NCBI RefSeq assembly: GCF_900104555.1 | Contig: NZ_FNJU01000001.1 | Coordinates: 558,001-622,000 of the forward strand | DNA from: Litchfieldia salsa | Lineage (GTDB): Bacteria > Bacillota > Bacilli > Bacillales > Bacillaceae_L | Reading direction: 5' to 3' | Length of the DNA stretch: 64,000 bases | In this document: in pieces, positions 56,752 to 64,000 of the stretch | Layout: the number at the start of each line of letters is the position of its first letter | Position numbering within the stretch: position 1 is the first letter of the stretch | Position numbers and translations under genes: made by a program | Notes under the pieces: model-generated | Told to the model about the DNA's origin: nothing | Database searches by the model: none | Seen by the model: the letters and a program-made list of their open reading frames with translations, nothing else

Positions 56752-57156
56752 CTAATTAGTAAACTGGTTCATCTTGCTTCGTTCAATTTCTATTTCATTT
56801 AACACCTTACCAACAATTTCTTTAATTTCACTTAACTTACTAGGTTTCAGTAGATAATCTCTTACTCCTAGTTTTATCGCAGAACGAGCGTAATCATATG
56901 AATCATAAGCAGTTACCATAATAAATTTAATATTGGAAGAATCTTCACTAATTCGTTCTATTGCTTCAAGTCCACTCATCCCTGGCATTTTTATGTCCAT
57001 TAACATGACATCTGGCTTGAATACTTGTGATTTTTCTATTGCAATTTTTCCGTTTTTCGCTAATTCAATGATGAGTTGTGGAAAGGACCTTTGTAGTATA
57101 GCTTTCATTGCATCCCGCTCAATTTGTTCATCATCCACAATCAGGAGCTTGATCAT
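56752..57156 (-). pseudogene. Receiver-only response regulator, probable truncated AraC-type regulator
   Basis: This 134-aa frame holds a complete receiver domain (LLIVDDEQIERDA, Asp in VMLMDIKMPGMSG, Lys in YLLKPSK) closely matching the front of the regulator at 38888, then stops after NQFTN. The family members here are 487-543 aa long with an AraC domain that is missing. The next 204 bp show no trace of it in any frame I could follow. It has a good ribosome binding site (GGAGGC), so it may still be translated and could act as a phosphate sink. A relic of a lost sensor triad is more likely than a designed single-domain protein. Confidence 0.65.
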
Positions 57157-57271
57157 ATTTATGCCTCCTTATTTTGGGTTATATCAAGAAATACAGTAAA
57201 TTATTACTATTATGAGATAACAACATGAGTAATTCATATTACCTCAAAAACCAAACTTCTGAATAATTGGG

Positions 57272-57301
57272 AAGAAGTGATAGACGACTCTATCACTTCT
57301 T
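57272..57301 (-). terminator. Terminator of the second chvE gene
   Basis: A 12-bp stem (57272-57283 with 57290-57301) with a 6-nt loop lies just after the stop codon; the T tract is weak. Confidence 0.7.
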
Positions 57302-57324
57302 TCCATTATCTTTTCAATCAACTT

Positions 57325-58452
57325 TTATAGACCTGTAAATTCGCTAGCCTCATAATATTCTGAATCAATTAGTTCCATTTTCACATTTTCTTGCTCGACT
57401 ACAATCACATCTGTTTGTTTAGCCTTTACATCTGTCTTTCCGTTATTATAGCTACCTGTCGTTTCAGGAGTATTACCATCTAGGATATCAATAGCCATGC
57501 CCATAGCATCTTTAACAAGGGTGCGAACATCCTTAAATACTGTCATTGATTGTTTTCCATCAATAATGTATTGAATCGATGCTTTCTCAGCATCTTGGCC
57601 AGTTATAGTAAAATCAGTAATTACATTGTCTGAAACAAACGTATCAGCGATTGAGCGAGCAGTTCCGTCATTCGGTGCTAAAATGGCTACACTACCTTTC
57701 ATGTCTTCACTGACTGCTGTTAAATGTGTTTGAGCTTTATTGATTGCTTCGCTTGGATCCCAGTTTGTTGTCACTTGTCCAAGAATCTTACCCATTTCGT
57801 CACGAGAAAGCTCTGCTTTATCCTGTAAAGTTACAGCTTCACTTGAATTTGCAATTACAAACGTTCCATCAGCAATTTTAGGTTGAAGCACGCTCCACGC
57901 TCCTTCAAAGAATAAAAAGGCATTGTTATCAGAAGCAGCACCAGCATACAGATATAATGGAACATTCGTACCTTGTGCATTATCAACTAAATATTGAGCT
58001 TGAGCCATACCTACAGCAATGCTATCAAATGTAACATAATAATCTACCGCATCTGTTTCAGTAATTAGGCGGTCGTAGGCAATAACTGTGATACCTTCTT
58101 GCTTAGCTGCTTCAACTGCAGCACCAGCAGCTGCACCATCATGAGGAGCAATAATTAACACTTTAATACCCTTACTAATCAAGGTTTCAACATTCTCTTT
58201 TTCCTTTGCTGAAGAGCCTTGGCTGAACAATATCTCTGTTGTATAATCAGAATCTGCTAATGCATCTTTGAATCTTTGTTCATCCTGTACCCATCTTGGT
58301 TCATCTTTTGTTGGTAATACGATTCCTACACTAACCCCACTGTCACTAGCACCGCTATCTCCGACTTGTTCTCCACTGTTACATGCTGCCAGCATACCAG
58401 CTAACAAAGTTACTACTAGAAAAAGCGATAATGATTTCCACACCTTCTTCAT
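57325..58452 (-). CDS. ChvE-type monosaccharide-binding lipoprotein (copy 2, orphan)
   Basis: This binding protein of about 375 aa is a close paralogue of the ChvE at 36376-37482; long blocks such as GIVLPTKDEPRWVQDE and SSAKEKENVETLI are the same in both. It has a lipobox (GMLAAC). I chose the ATG at 58452 because AAAGGGG lies 9 bp before it; the longer frame starts in the promoter. It stands alone between a terminator and a promoter with a perfect cre box, and no permease or ATPase gene is nearby, so it most likely feeds GguA/GguB. It may extend the substrate range or raise capture at low sugar. Confidence 0.9.
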   Translation of the reverse strand: MKKVWKSLSLFLVVTLLAGMLAACNSGEQVGDSGASDSGVSVGIVLPTKDEPRWVQDEQRFKDALADSDYTTEILFSQGSSAKEKENVETLISKGIKVLIIAPHDGAAAGAAVEAAKQEGITVIAYDRLITETDAVDYYVTFDSIAVGMAQAQYLVDNAQGTNVPLYLYAGAASDNNAFLFFEGAWSVLQPKIADGTFVIANSSEAVTLQDKAELSRDEMGKILGQVTTNWDPSEAINKAQTHLTAVSEDMKGSVAILAPNDGTARSIADTFVSDNVITDFTITGQDAEKASIQYIIDGKQSMTVFKDVRTLVKDAMGMAIDILDGNTPETTGSYNNGKTDVKAKQTDVIVVEQENVKMELIDSEYYEASEFTGL

Positions 58453-58515
58453 TCGAATTCCCCTTTCAGTCTCTTGTATATTTACAAGTTTTATTATATG
58501 ACTAATAAGAACACT

Positions 58516-58529
58516 TGAAAGCGTTAACA
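58516..58529. promoter_or_regulatory. cre box (CcpA operator) before the second chvE gene
   Basis: TGAAAGCGTTAACA matches all 14 positions of the cre consensus, 64 bp before the start codon. Confidence 0.75.
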
Positions 58530-58645
58530 ATTAGCATTCTTTTGGTATTACCTATATTTTTTTATCTTTTTTGATTTGATGAAGGTTGCTTATCATCTGG
58601 AATTACCCGATTAAAAGGGGGACTATAATTCTATAAATAAAAGAA

Positions 58646-58671
58646 AGGAAATCACATTGTTGTGATCTCCT
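58646..58671 (-). terminator. Terminator of the ypmRS operon
   Basis: An 11-bp stem with one mismatch (58646-58656 with 58661-58671) is followed on the minus strand by TTCTTTTATTT. Confidence 0.75.
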
Positions 58672-58717
58672 CCCTTTAAAACTTCTATTCTATTTATTAC
58701 CTTTAACATGTGTTTAC

Positions 58718-59329
58718 TTATAAACCTAACGTCTTATTAGGTACTTTAATCCTAAACGTAATATGATCATTCTTCAAATCAAAGCTTTGAACCTTAACTT
58801 TGAAGTTACTTTTGACATCCATCTGTGTCACGCTTATATAGATTAGTTGATTTTTCGGGTCAATCTCCACCCATTTAGGAGCATTCAGTTCTTTCTTCAC
58901 ATATTCTAGGATTTTCTTTTCTGGCAGTTTTAATAATCCTAAAGACATGTCCTCGGCATACAAGACAAGGTCTCCATTTTCTTGAACAGAAGGTTCTAGT
59001 GTAATGGTAATTGGAATATCAGCTTGAAAGGCTTCGATTGAACCTAATAACTGAACCTTTTCATCAAAGATAACCGTATACTTATCTTCTGTATCCTTCA
59101 TGATTTTATCTACATATTCATTAACCAATTCATTCAAGTTTTGCTTACTTGAATGGACCGTAAATTCAGCTCCTGGTTCTTCTTCGATAAATGATTTAGT
59201 AGGCTTTTCCGTTTTTGTTACAGGCCATAGCAAAAAGATAAAGAAAAAGATTAATAACACTGCATTTAATCCAGCTAAGCCTAGAAATAATTGTTTCCAT
59301 GATAATTTTGCCTTTAGGCGTATCTCCAT
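58718..59329 (-). CDS. ypmS: YpmS family protein (DUF2140)
   Basis: This 203-aa protein has one membrane helix (about 15-35) and an extracellular domain of beta strands (SSKQNLNELVNEYVDK, YTVIFDEKVQLLGSIEAFQADIPITI, MSLGLLKLPEKKILEYVKK, and a C-terminus with DHITFRIKVPN). This matches YpmS of Bacillus, whose molecular function is not known. It starts 13 bp after the YpmR gene, an order also found in Bacillus. It is unrelated to the sugar island and marks the return to core genome. Confidence 0.88.
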   Translation of the reverse strand: MEIRLKAKLSWKQLFLGLAGLNAVLLIFFFIFLLWPVTKTEKPTKSFIEEEPGAEFTVHSSKQNLNELVNEYVDKIMKDTEDKYTVIFDEKVQLLGSIEAFQADIPITITLEPSVQENGDLVLYAEDMSLGLLKLPEKKILEYVKKELNAPKWVEIDPKNQLIYISVTQMDVKSNFKVKVQSFDLKNDHITFRIKVPNKTLGL

Positions 59330-59342
59330 TTACTTTCACCTT

Positions 59343-60293
59343 CTATTCGCTATCTTCAATTGGTAAATCCGCTTCTTCATTATATTCATTTAAATATTCA
59401 AGAACACGCTGTGCTATTAGTTTATAACCACTTGTATTTGGGTGGAAATTATCATCAGCCAATAAATTAATGGTTGTATCGGAAAATAAGTCTTCTGTAG
59501 GAATATAGTTTACATTCTCAAACTCCTCAGTTACTAATTCTCCTGCAGTATTCCAATTCGTTAGAATCATTTCTAATTGTTCAATATCACCAAAGAACCG
59601 CTCAAATGGATTATAAAAGCCAATCAAGTAAATTTCGGTATCTGGATTTAATTCATTTATTTTAGTAAAAATAGCTTTTAATCTCTTAACATATTCAACC
59701 CGTTCTTCTTCAAAAGGCTCAATACTAAGGTTTGTGTAATTATTTCTTACGACTCTCATAATATCATTCGCACCGATTGTGACTAAGACAATATCAGCAT
59801 CCTTAATAGCAGACGCAATCTCTTCTTTTTCTAACCTTTTCAACAATTGATCTGTCCGATTCCCTCTTTTACCAAAGTTCTCAATTGAAATATTGATGTT
59901 ATTTTCTTCAAATGTATGGTTTAAAACCCCAACATAACCGCCACTCTCAGTTTCATCTCCGACTCCTTGTGTAAGTGAATCACCAATCGAGATGATTTTT
60001 TTATCATGACTGAAAAACTCTATTGCACCTTCAATGATTGCTCTGACTTTTTCCTTAATCGCTGCTGACACTGGTTTATTTATAATAATAGCCTCTTCTT
60101 GTTGTACCTCTTCTTTCTCAATCGTTTCAGCCGGTTGACTCTCTATTCTTTCATCATTCACTTTTTCTACAACACTGACAGTTTCTACCTTTGGCTGATT
60201 AAACACCGGAAGAAATAAATAAAGAATGAAACTTACTAATATAAGACTAGAAAAAATGATCCATACTTTCTTACCCTTCAAGTAATTCACCAC
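59343..60293 (-). CDS. ypmR: YpmR family SGNH/GDSL hydrolase, membrane-anchored
   Basis: This 316-aa protein has an N-terminal membrane helix (about 10-30), a charged linker rich in Glu, and an SGNH hydrolase domain: block I ISIGDSLTQGVGD with the nucleophile Ser, block II with FGKRGNRTDQLL, block III VTIGANDIMRV and block V DDNFHPN with the catalytic Asp and His. It is probably an esterase or acyl hydrolase outside the membrane; the substrate is unknown. A GTG start is most likely (60293 or 60290). It is co-transcribed with ypmS. Confidence 0.9.
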   Translation of the reverse strand: MVNYLKGKKVWIIFSSLILVSFILYLFLPVFNQPKVETVSVVEKVNDERIESQPAETIEKEEVQQEEAIIINKPVSAAIKEKVRAIIEGAIEFFSHDKKIISIGDSLTQGVGDETESGGYVGVLNHTFEENNINISIENFGKRGNRTDQLLKRLEKEEIASAIKDADIVLVTIGANDIMRVVRNNYTNLSIEPFEEERVEYVKRLKAIFTKINELNPDTEIYLIGFYNPFERFFGDIEQLEMILTNWNTAGELVTEEFENVNYIPTEDLFSDTTINLLADDNFHPNTSGYKLIAQRVLEYLNEYNEEADLPIEDSE

Positions 60294-60463
60294 CCATTTA
60301 TATGAATATCGTTATCTATAAATAATAAAAAGCTAATAAGTTATTTTATCATTCATTCATTAAATGATAAAGTAAGGGATATTATTGGAAACTTCTTTTA
60401 TGATACATAGTGGAATATTATTAAAAGCGATATGTTACACACTTTACAAGAGCAATAACATAA

Positions 60464-60492
60464 AAACCATAGGACACTGGTTCCTATGGTTT
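60464..60492 (-). terminator. Terminator of the helicase gene
   Basis: A perfect 11-bp stem (60464-60474 with 60482-60492) with a 7-nt loop is followed on the minus strand by TTATGTTATTG. Confidence 0.85.
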
Positions 60493-60526
60493 CATTGTTA
60501 TTTTCAAATACACACGATTGTAGTGA

Positions 60527-62809
60527 TTAAACCCTCTCAAACTCCCTCCACTCCTCTGGCAATAGCTCCTGATACTTCTGCGTCAAAAAACGGTCATCCA
60601 CTAGTACAATGATACCTGTATCTTCCTCAGATCGGATTAATCTTCCCCCAGCTTGCAGTACCTTGTTCATTCCAGGGAAGACATATGCGTAATCATAGCC
60701 ATTTTTTCCGGTTTCTTGAAAATAGTCCTTTATCACATTTCGTTCTAGACAAAGCTGTGGTAAGCCTACTCCAACAACAATCACACCATTTAGCCTGTCT
60801 CCTTTTAAATCAACACCCTCTGAGAATATCCCACCTAATACAGCAAAACCAATGAGTGACTCAGTGCTTCCTTCTTTAAACGCTAGTAAAAATTGTTCTC
60901 GTTCATCCTCTGACATACTGTGATTTTGAGTGATTGTTGAAATCGTTGGAAACATCGCTGTAAATTCTTCATACACACTTTTCATATATTTATATGAAGG
61001 AAAGAAAATAAGATAGTTTCCTTGTCTTTTAGAAACGAGCGAACCGAGCATTTCAATTATTGGTTTCTTCGTATGGTCTCTATCATGATATCGTGTTGAT
61101 AAAGGTTGAATGAATACCTCGGTCTGCTTTTTTGCAAATGGAGAAGGTATCGAAATGGTGTAATCCTCTGGTGTTCCTCCAAGCATATTTAGAAAATATG
61201 AAAGTGGTAAGAGTGTGGCAGAAAAGTAGATTGTCGAATGAAACTTTTTACTAACCTGCTGCAAAAGATGAGAGGGATCTAAACAAAACATCTTAAGTAG
61301 AACCTCACTTTTCTCTACTTCCACATAGGTAACATAACGTTCATCAAAGAGATTCGCTATTCGAACAAATCCTGTTGAAGCAAAGTAAGTATCTACTAAC
61401 AATGCTTGCTCATCTAATTTTGTTGGCTGCAATAATTCAATCTCCGCATGATGAACGAATTCCTCGATTAATTCTACTAGGTCCTCTTCTACATTCTTCG
61501 AAACTAGTTGTCCCTTATCAGAACACTTTTTTCTAACTTCAATAAAATATTTGTTAATCTTATTAATAGAATCATACAGTTTTGTCCCTTTATATTCACG
61601 TTTCAATGTAAGAAAGCTTGATTTGTGAAGCTCTGCTGAAAACATTTCTCGCGCACGATCTACTAGATTATGTGCTTCATCAATTAGTAAGGCTGTTGAT
61701 TTTTTATGCTCATCAAAGAATCGCTTAAGTGATACTTTCGGGTCAAAGATATAATTATAATCACAAATAATCGCATCAGCTACAAAGGCCAAGTCTAAGG
61801 AAAATTCGAATGGACAAAGGGTATGCTTTCTTGAATAGGTCTCAATCGTAGCTCGGTTAATGAACGTTTCATTAGAAAAAATGTCAAGAAAGGCTTCATT
61901 GATTCGATCATAATATCCATTCGCAAATTCGCAATAGTCCTTCTGACAACGAGTTTCTTCTTTAAAACAGACTTTATCCTTGGCCGTAATCGTAACAGCA
62001 CTCATACATAATCCTTTATTTTTCATTTGTGAAAAAGCTTCTTCTGCGGTTTGTCTTGTAATGGTCTTAGCCGTTAAATAAAACATTCGTTCAAGCTTGC
62101 CTTCACCTATTGCTTTAACCGCTGGAAAGATGGTTGAAATCGTTTTTCCAATACCAGTAGGTGCATTTGCAAAAATAGTTTTTTCCTCTGAGATTGTCTT
62201 ATAAATAGCACCAGCAAATTTTCGCTGACCCTCTCGGTACTTTTCAAAAGGAAACTGTAATTCTTTTATACTTTGATCTCTAAGATTTCGATGATTATGA
62301 AGAAGAGATGCATATGGTGTATAATCCTTCACTAGATCTTTAACAAACCGTTCAAGCTCTTGAAAGGTAAAACTCTTTTGAAATTGTTTTTGCTCCTCTG
62401 TCACCACTTGCACATAGGTTAACTGAACATTCATCTTTTTCAGATCATGATTCTTTGCATACATATAAGCATATACCTTTGCCTGTGCCCAATGTACAGG
62501 AGATGTATCCTCTTCGATTCCGTTTAGATCCCTTGAGGTAGATTTAATCTCATCAATCAGAATCGTATCATCACGAAAAATCACCCCATCACATCGTCCT
62601 TCAATCATAAACAACATCTCTTCATGTTCAATCTCTGTCTTCAGAAACAATTCCTTCTGATCATGTTCGTTATACGTACTTTGTATCGCTTTGTGAGCTT
62701 TTGTTCCTTCAGTAAGCGTTGTTACCGTTCGAAATTTATTATCAATACTTCCACTACGAAATACATATTCAACTAATGAACGAACAGAGAGCTTTATTTC
62801 GGTTCTCAT
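60527..62809 (-). CDS. Rad3/XPD-type ATP-dependent DNA helicase with N-terminal nuclease-like domain
   Basis: This protein of about 760 aa joins an N-terminal PD-(D/E)XK-like domain (about 1-165; EGRCDGVIF and LIDEIKST) to a superfamily 2 helicase. Walker A is ANAPTGIGKT, the DEAH box is LLIDEAHNLVD, and motif VI is QAGGRLIRS. Four cysteines (VCFKE, RCQKDYC and TLCPF, about 280-340) fit the iron-sulphur cluster site of the XPD/DinG family. I chose the ATG at 62809 because AGGTGA lies just before it. It likely acts in DNA repair or recombination. It is a single-gene unit with its own terminator. Confidence 0.9.
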   Translation of the reverse strand: MRTEIKLSVRSLVEYVFRSGSIDNKFRTVTTLTEGTKAHKAIQSTYNEHDQKELFLKTEIEHEEMLFMIEGRCDGVIFRDDTILIDEIKSTSRDLNGIEEDTSPVHWAQAKVYAYMYAKNHDLKKMNVQLTYVQVVTEEQKQFQKSFTFQELERFVKDLVKDYTPYASLLHNHRNLRDQSIKELQFPFEKYREGQRKFAGAIYKTISEEKTIFANAPTGIGKTISTIFPAVKAIGEGKLERMFYLTAKTITRQTAEEAFSQMKNKGLCMSAVTITAKDKVCFKEETRCQKDYCEFANGYYDRINEAFLDIFSNETFINRATIETYSRKHTLCPFEFSLDLAFVADAIICDYNYIFDPKVSLKRFFDEHKKSTALLIDEAHNLVDRAREMFSAELHKSSFLTLKREYKGTKLYDSINKINKYFIEVRKKCSDKGQLVSKNVEEDLVELIEEFVHHAEIELLQPTKLDEQALLVDTYFASTGFVRIANLFDERYVTYVEVEKSEVLLKMFCLDPSHLLQQVSKKFHSTIYFSATLLPLSYFLNMLGGTPEDYTISIPSPFAKKQTEVFIQPLSTRYHDRDHTKKPIIEMLGSLVSKRQGNYLIFFPSYKYMKSVYEEFTAMFPTISTITQNHSMSEDEREQFLLAFKEGSTESLIGFAVLGGIFSEGVDLKGDRLNGVIVVGVGLPQLCLERNVIKDYFQETGKNGYDYAYVFPGMNKVLQAGGRLIRSEEDTGIIVLVDDRFLTQKYQELLPEEWREFERV

Positions 62810-62917
62810 TTTATCACCTATCACCTAGATTCAATTAGTTATAATGGTACAGGGTTTGACCCTCGTACGCAAAGGGAAAATTGAGTAAGTGGTTTTCTTC
62901 AAAAGAATGATCCTACA

Positions 62918-62947
62918 CAAAAAAGACACCAACATAAAGATGGTGCC
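62918..62947 (-). terminator. Terminator of the sigma factor gene
   Basis: A 7-bp stem with one G-T pair (62925-62931 with 62941-62947) is followed on the minus strand by TTTTTTTG. Confidence 0.8.
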
Positions 62948-62962
62948 TAATTCCTTGCTAAT

Positions 62963-63505
62963 CTAGTACATCTCCCTCAACATTCGCTTTGCACGAAACA
63001 GTCTAGATTTAATCGTTGAAAGATTAATATTTAATCGATTCTCCATTTCTTTCAACGATTGGTCCTGAAAGTAGAAGAGCGTAATGACTTCTTGATATTT
63101 ATTGGGGAGCTGGTTTAATTTGTCCCTTAATTCCTCTTTTTCACAACCTGTCATAACCTCAGATTCTGGTGTACACATTTCCTGATCATTAAATCGCTCA
63201 ATCTCTTCATGAAGCATATCACGATGACGATTCCCTTTTCGTAAAAAATCAATACAATGATTGATCGCAATTCGATACATCCAGGAATGAAAGGAACACT
63301 CCCCTTTAAACTTTTCACGAGTGATATAACATTTTACAAGAATGTCATGTGCAAGGTCTTCTGCTAGATATCGATCTTTCACATAAGAAAGTGCCAATCT
63401 GTATAATCTCTGATTATATTCTTCATAAAGCTCATTCACTTTTGTTTCATTTGTCTGATGAGCAACATTCTCTAGAAGAATGGACTTATTATCTTTTGTT
63501 TTCAT
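62963..63505 (-). CDS. ECF-type RNA polymerase sigma factor
   Basis: This sigma factor of about 180 aa has region 2 (ELYEEYNQRLYRLALSYVKD to HSWMYRIAINHCIDFLRK, about 25-95) and region 4 (LNQLPNKYQEVITLFYFQD to TIKSRLFRAKRML, about 130-178), and no region 1 or 3, as expected for the extracytoplasmic-function group. I chose the ATG at 63505 because AAAGGGTGG lies 9 bp before it. It is followed by a terminator and then by the helicase gene, so no anti-sigma gene lies directly after it. The signal it answers to is unknown. Confidence 0.9.
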   Translation of the reverse strand: MKTKDNKSILLENVAHQTNETKVNELYEEYNQRLYRLALSYVKDRYLAEDLAHDILVKCYITREKFKGECSFHSWMYRIAINHCIDFLRKGNRHRDMLHEEIERFNDQEMCTPESEVMTGCEKEELRDKLNQLPNKYQEVITLFYFQDQSLKEMENRLNINLSTIKSRLFRAKRMLREMY

Positions 63506-63730
63506 TAGCACAAACCACCCTTTCTGTCATAGAAATACTTGCTACATCAGACTCAGATCGACGTTTATCCTGCTCTATTCTGAAGCGTCCCTCTGATTTT
63601 GCCTCTTTCAAACTATTAAGATAAAAATTACCAAACTTTTCCTTTTAGTGTAATTTTACACTATTCGTGTTTTTTGTGTCAACAGAAAAAAGGAACATGC
63701 TCTATGTCTCATTCGACATACAGTCTTGGC

Positions 63731-63746
63731 ACACGAGAACCGTCCC
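63731..63746. repeat. Short repeat ACACGAGAACCGTCCC, third copy
   Basis: These 16 bases recur at the ends of the dispersed repeats at 33399-33505 and 43250-43358. The gap 63506-63771 around it holds the sigma factor promoter region and no gene. Confidence 0.6.
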
Positions 63747-63771
63747 GAAACGTCCCTTCTGACACTTCTTT

Positions 63772-64000
63772 TTAATTCACAAACATTTCATGAATGTATA
63801 GCTCGAAGTTACCCTCTCTTTTCGATGAATCTTTTAAAGCTATTTGACCTTTGAAAAGAATCTCACCTTTCAATACATCCGCAACAATGATATTCCCTGT
63901 CATATCAAACCTTGGACTCATTTGAGAGGAAACAATATATAATTTATCGTCTTTGACCGTTACTATTTGACCCTCAGCATTCAATTCTCCTAATATTGGG
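63772..64000 (-). CDS. Partial gene, unknown function, 5' end beyond the window
   Basis: The frame is open to the right edge (PILGELNAEGQ before the listed start), so only the last 75 or so codons are visible. The visible part (KDDKLYIVSSQMSP, NIIVADVLKGEILFKGQI, FELYIHEMFVN) reads like strands of a beta-rich protein. I do not recognise the family. It lies upstream of the sigma factor gene on the same strand with about 260 bp between them, so it is probably a separate unit. Confidence 0.6.
   Translation of the reverse strand, partial: PILGELNAEGQIVTVKDDKLYIVSSQMSPRFDMTGNIIVADVLKGEILFKGQIALKDSSKREGNFELYIHEMFVN

Noticed and set aside
1-64000. Mobile elements as the origin of the island
   Set aside because: No transposase, integrase, tRNA or flanking inverted repeats were seen; horizontal transfer cannot be judged without genome comparison.

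Overview
The window looks like chromosomal DNA of a low-GC Gram-positive bacterium of the Bacillaceae. The evidence is the AT-rich sequence, strong AGGAGG-type ribosome binding sites, lipoprotein signal peptides on the binding proteins, the adjacent ypmS/ypmR pair known from Bacillus, CcpA-type cre boxes, and several YesM/YesN-type two-component systems. Nearly all genes are on the minus strand, so operons read from right to left. No tRNA, rRNA, insertion sequence, prophage or CRISPR array was seen. The region is a large plant-polysaccharide utilisation island with ordinary genes at its edges.

Left part (1-33 kb), a rhamnoside locus. After a partial NERD-domain gene and a 52-bp tandem repeat come a secreted GH3 enzyme with a C-terminal CBM6-like module, a secreted GH78 alpha-L-rhamnosidase, and a RhaS/T/P/Q-type rhamnose ABC transporter. 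Upstream lies its sensor triad (RhaS-like lipoprotein, Cache-type histidine kinase, AraC-type response regulator). Two leaderless GH78 proteins follow, then a 0.5-kb array of 52-bp repeats, a third leaderless GH78 resembling RhaB of Bacillus sp. GL1, a CUT1 oligosaccharide transporter, and a kinase/regulator pair. The picture is external trimming, uptake of rhamnose and rhamno-oligosaccharides, and cytoplasmic de-rhamnosylation.

Middle and right part (33-58.5 kb), a pentose/hexose locus. A ChvE-GguA-GguB multiple-monosaccharide transporter is preceded by an extra XylF-like binding protein that ends a second sensor triad (membrane-anchored binding protein, helical-bundle kinase, AraC-type regulator). 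Then come a short plus-strand gene, a chemoreceptor preceded by a cyclic-di-GMP-I riboswitch, a secreted esterase, two tandem secreted GH3 enzymes, a third sensor triad, a receiver-only response-regulator relic, and a second ChvE. The chvE promoter and the GH3 promoter share an AraC-like tandem half-site, and the two neighbouring regulators have almost identical recognition helices, so these blocks probably form one regulon.

Right edge (58.7-64 kb): ypmS, ypmR, a Rad3/DinG-type helicase with an N-terminal nuclease-like domain, an ECF sigma factor and a partial gene. No sugar-catabolic enzymes (isomerases, kinases, aldolases) are present, so they must be encoded elsewhere. Assignments rest on reading motifs and on remembered family features; no database search was run.
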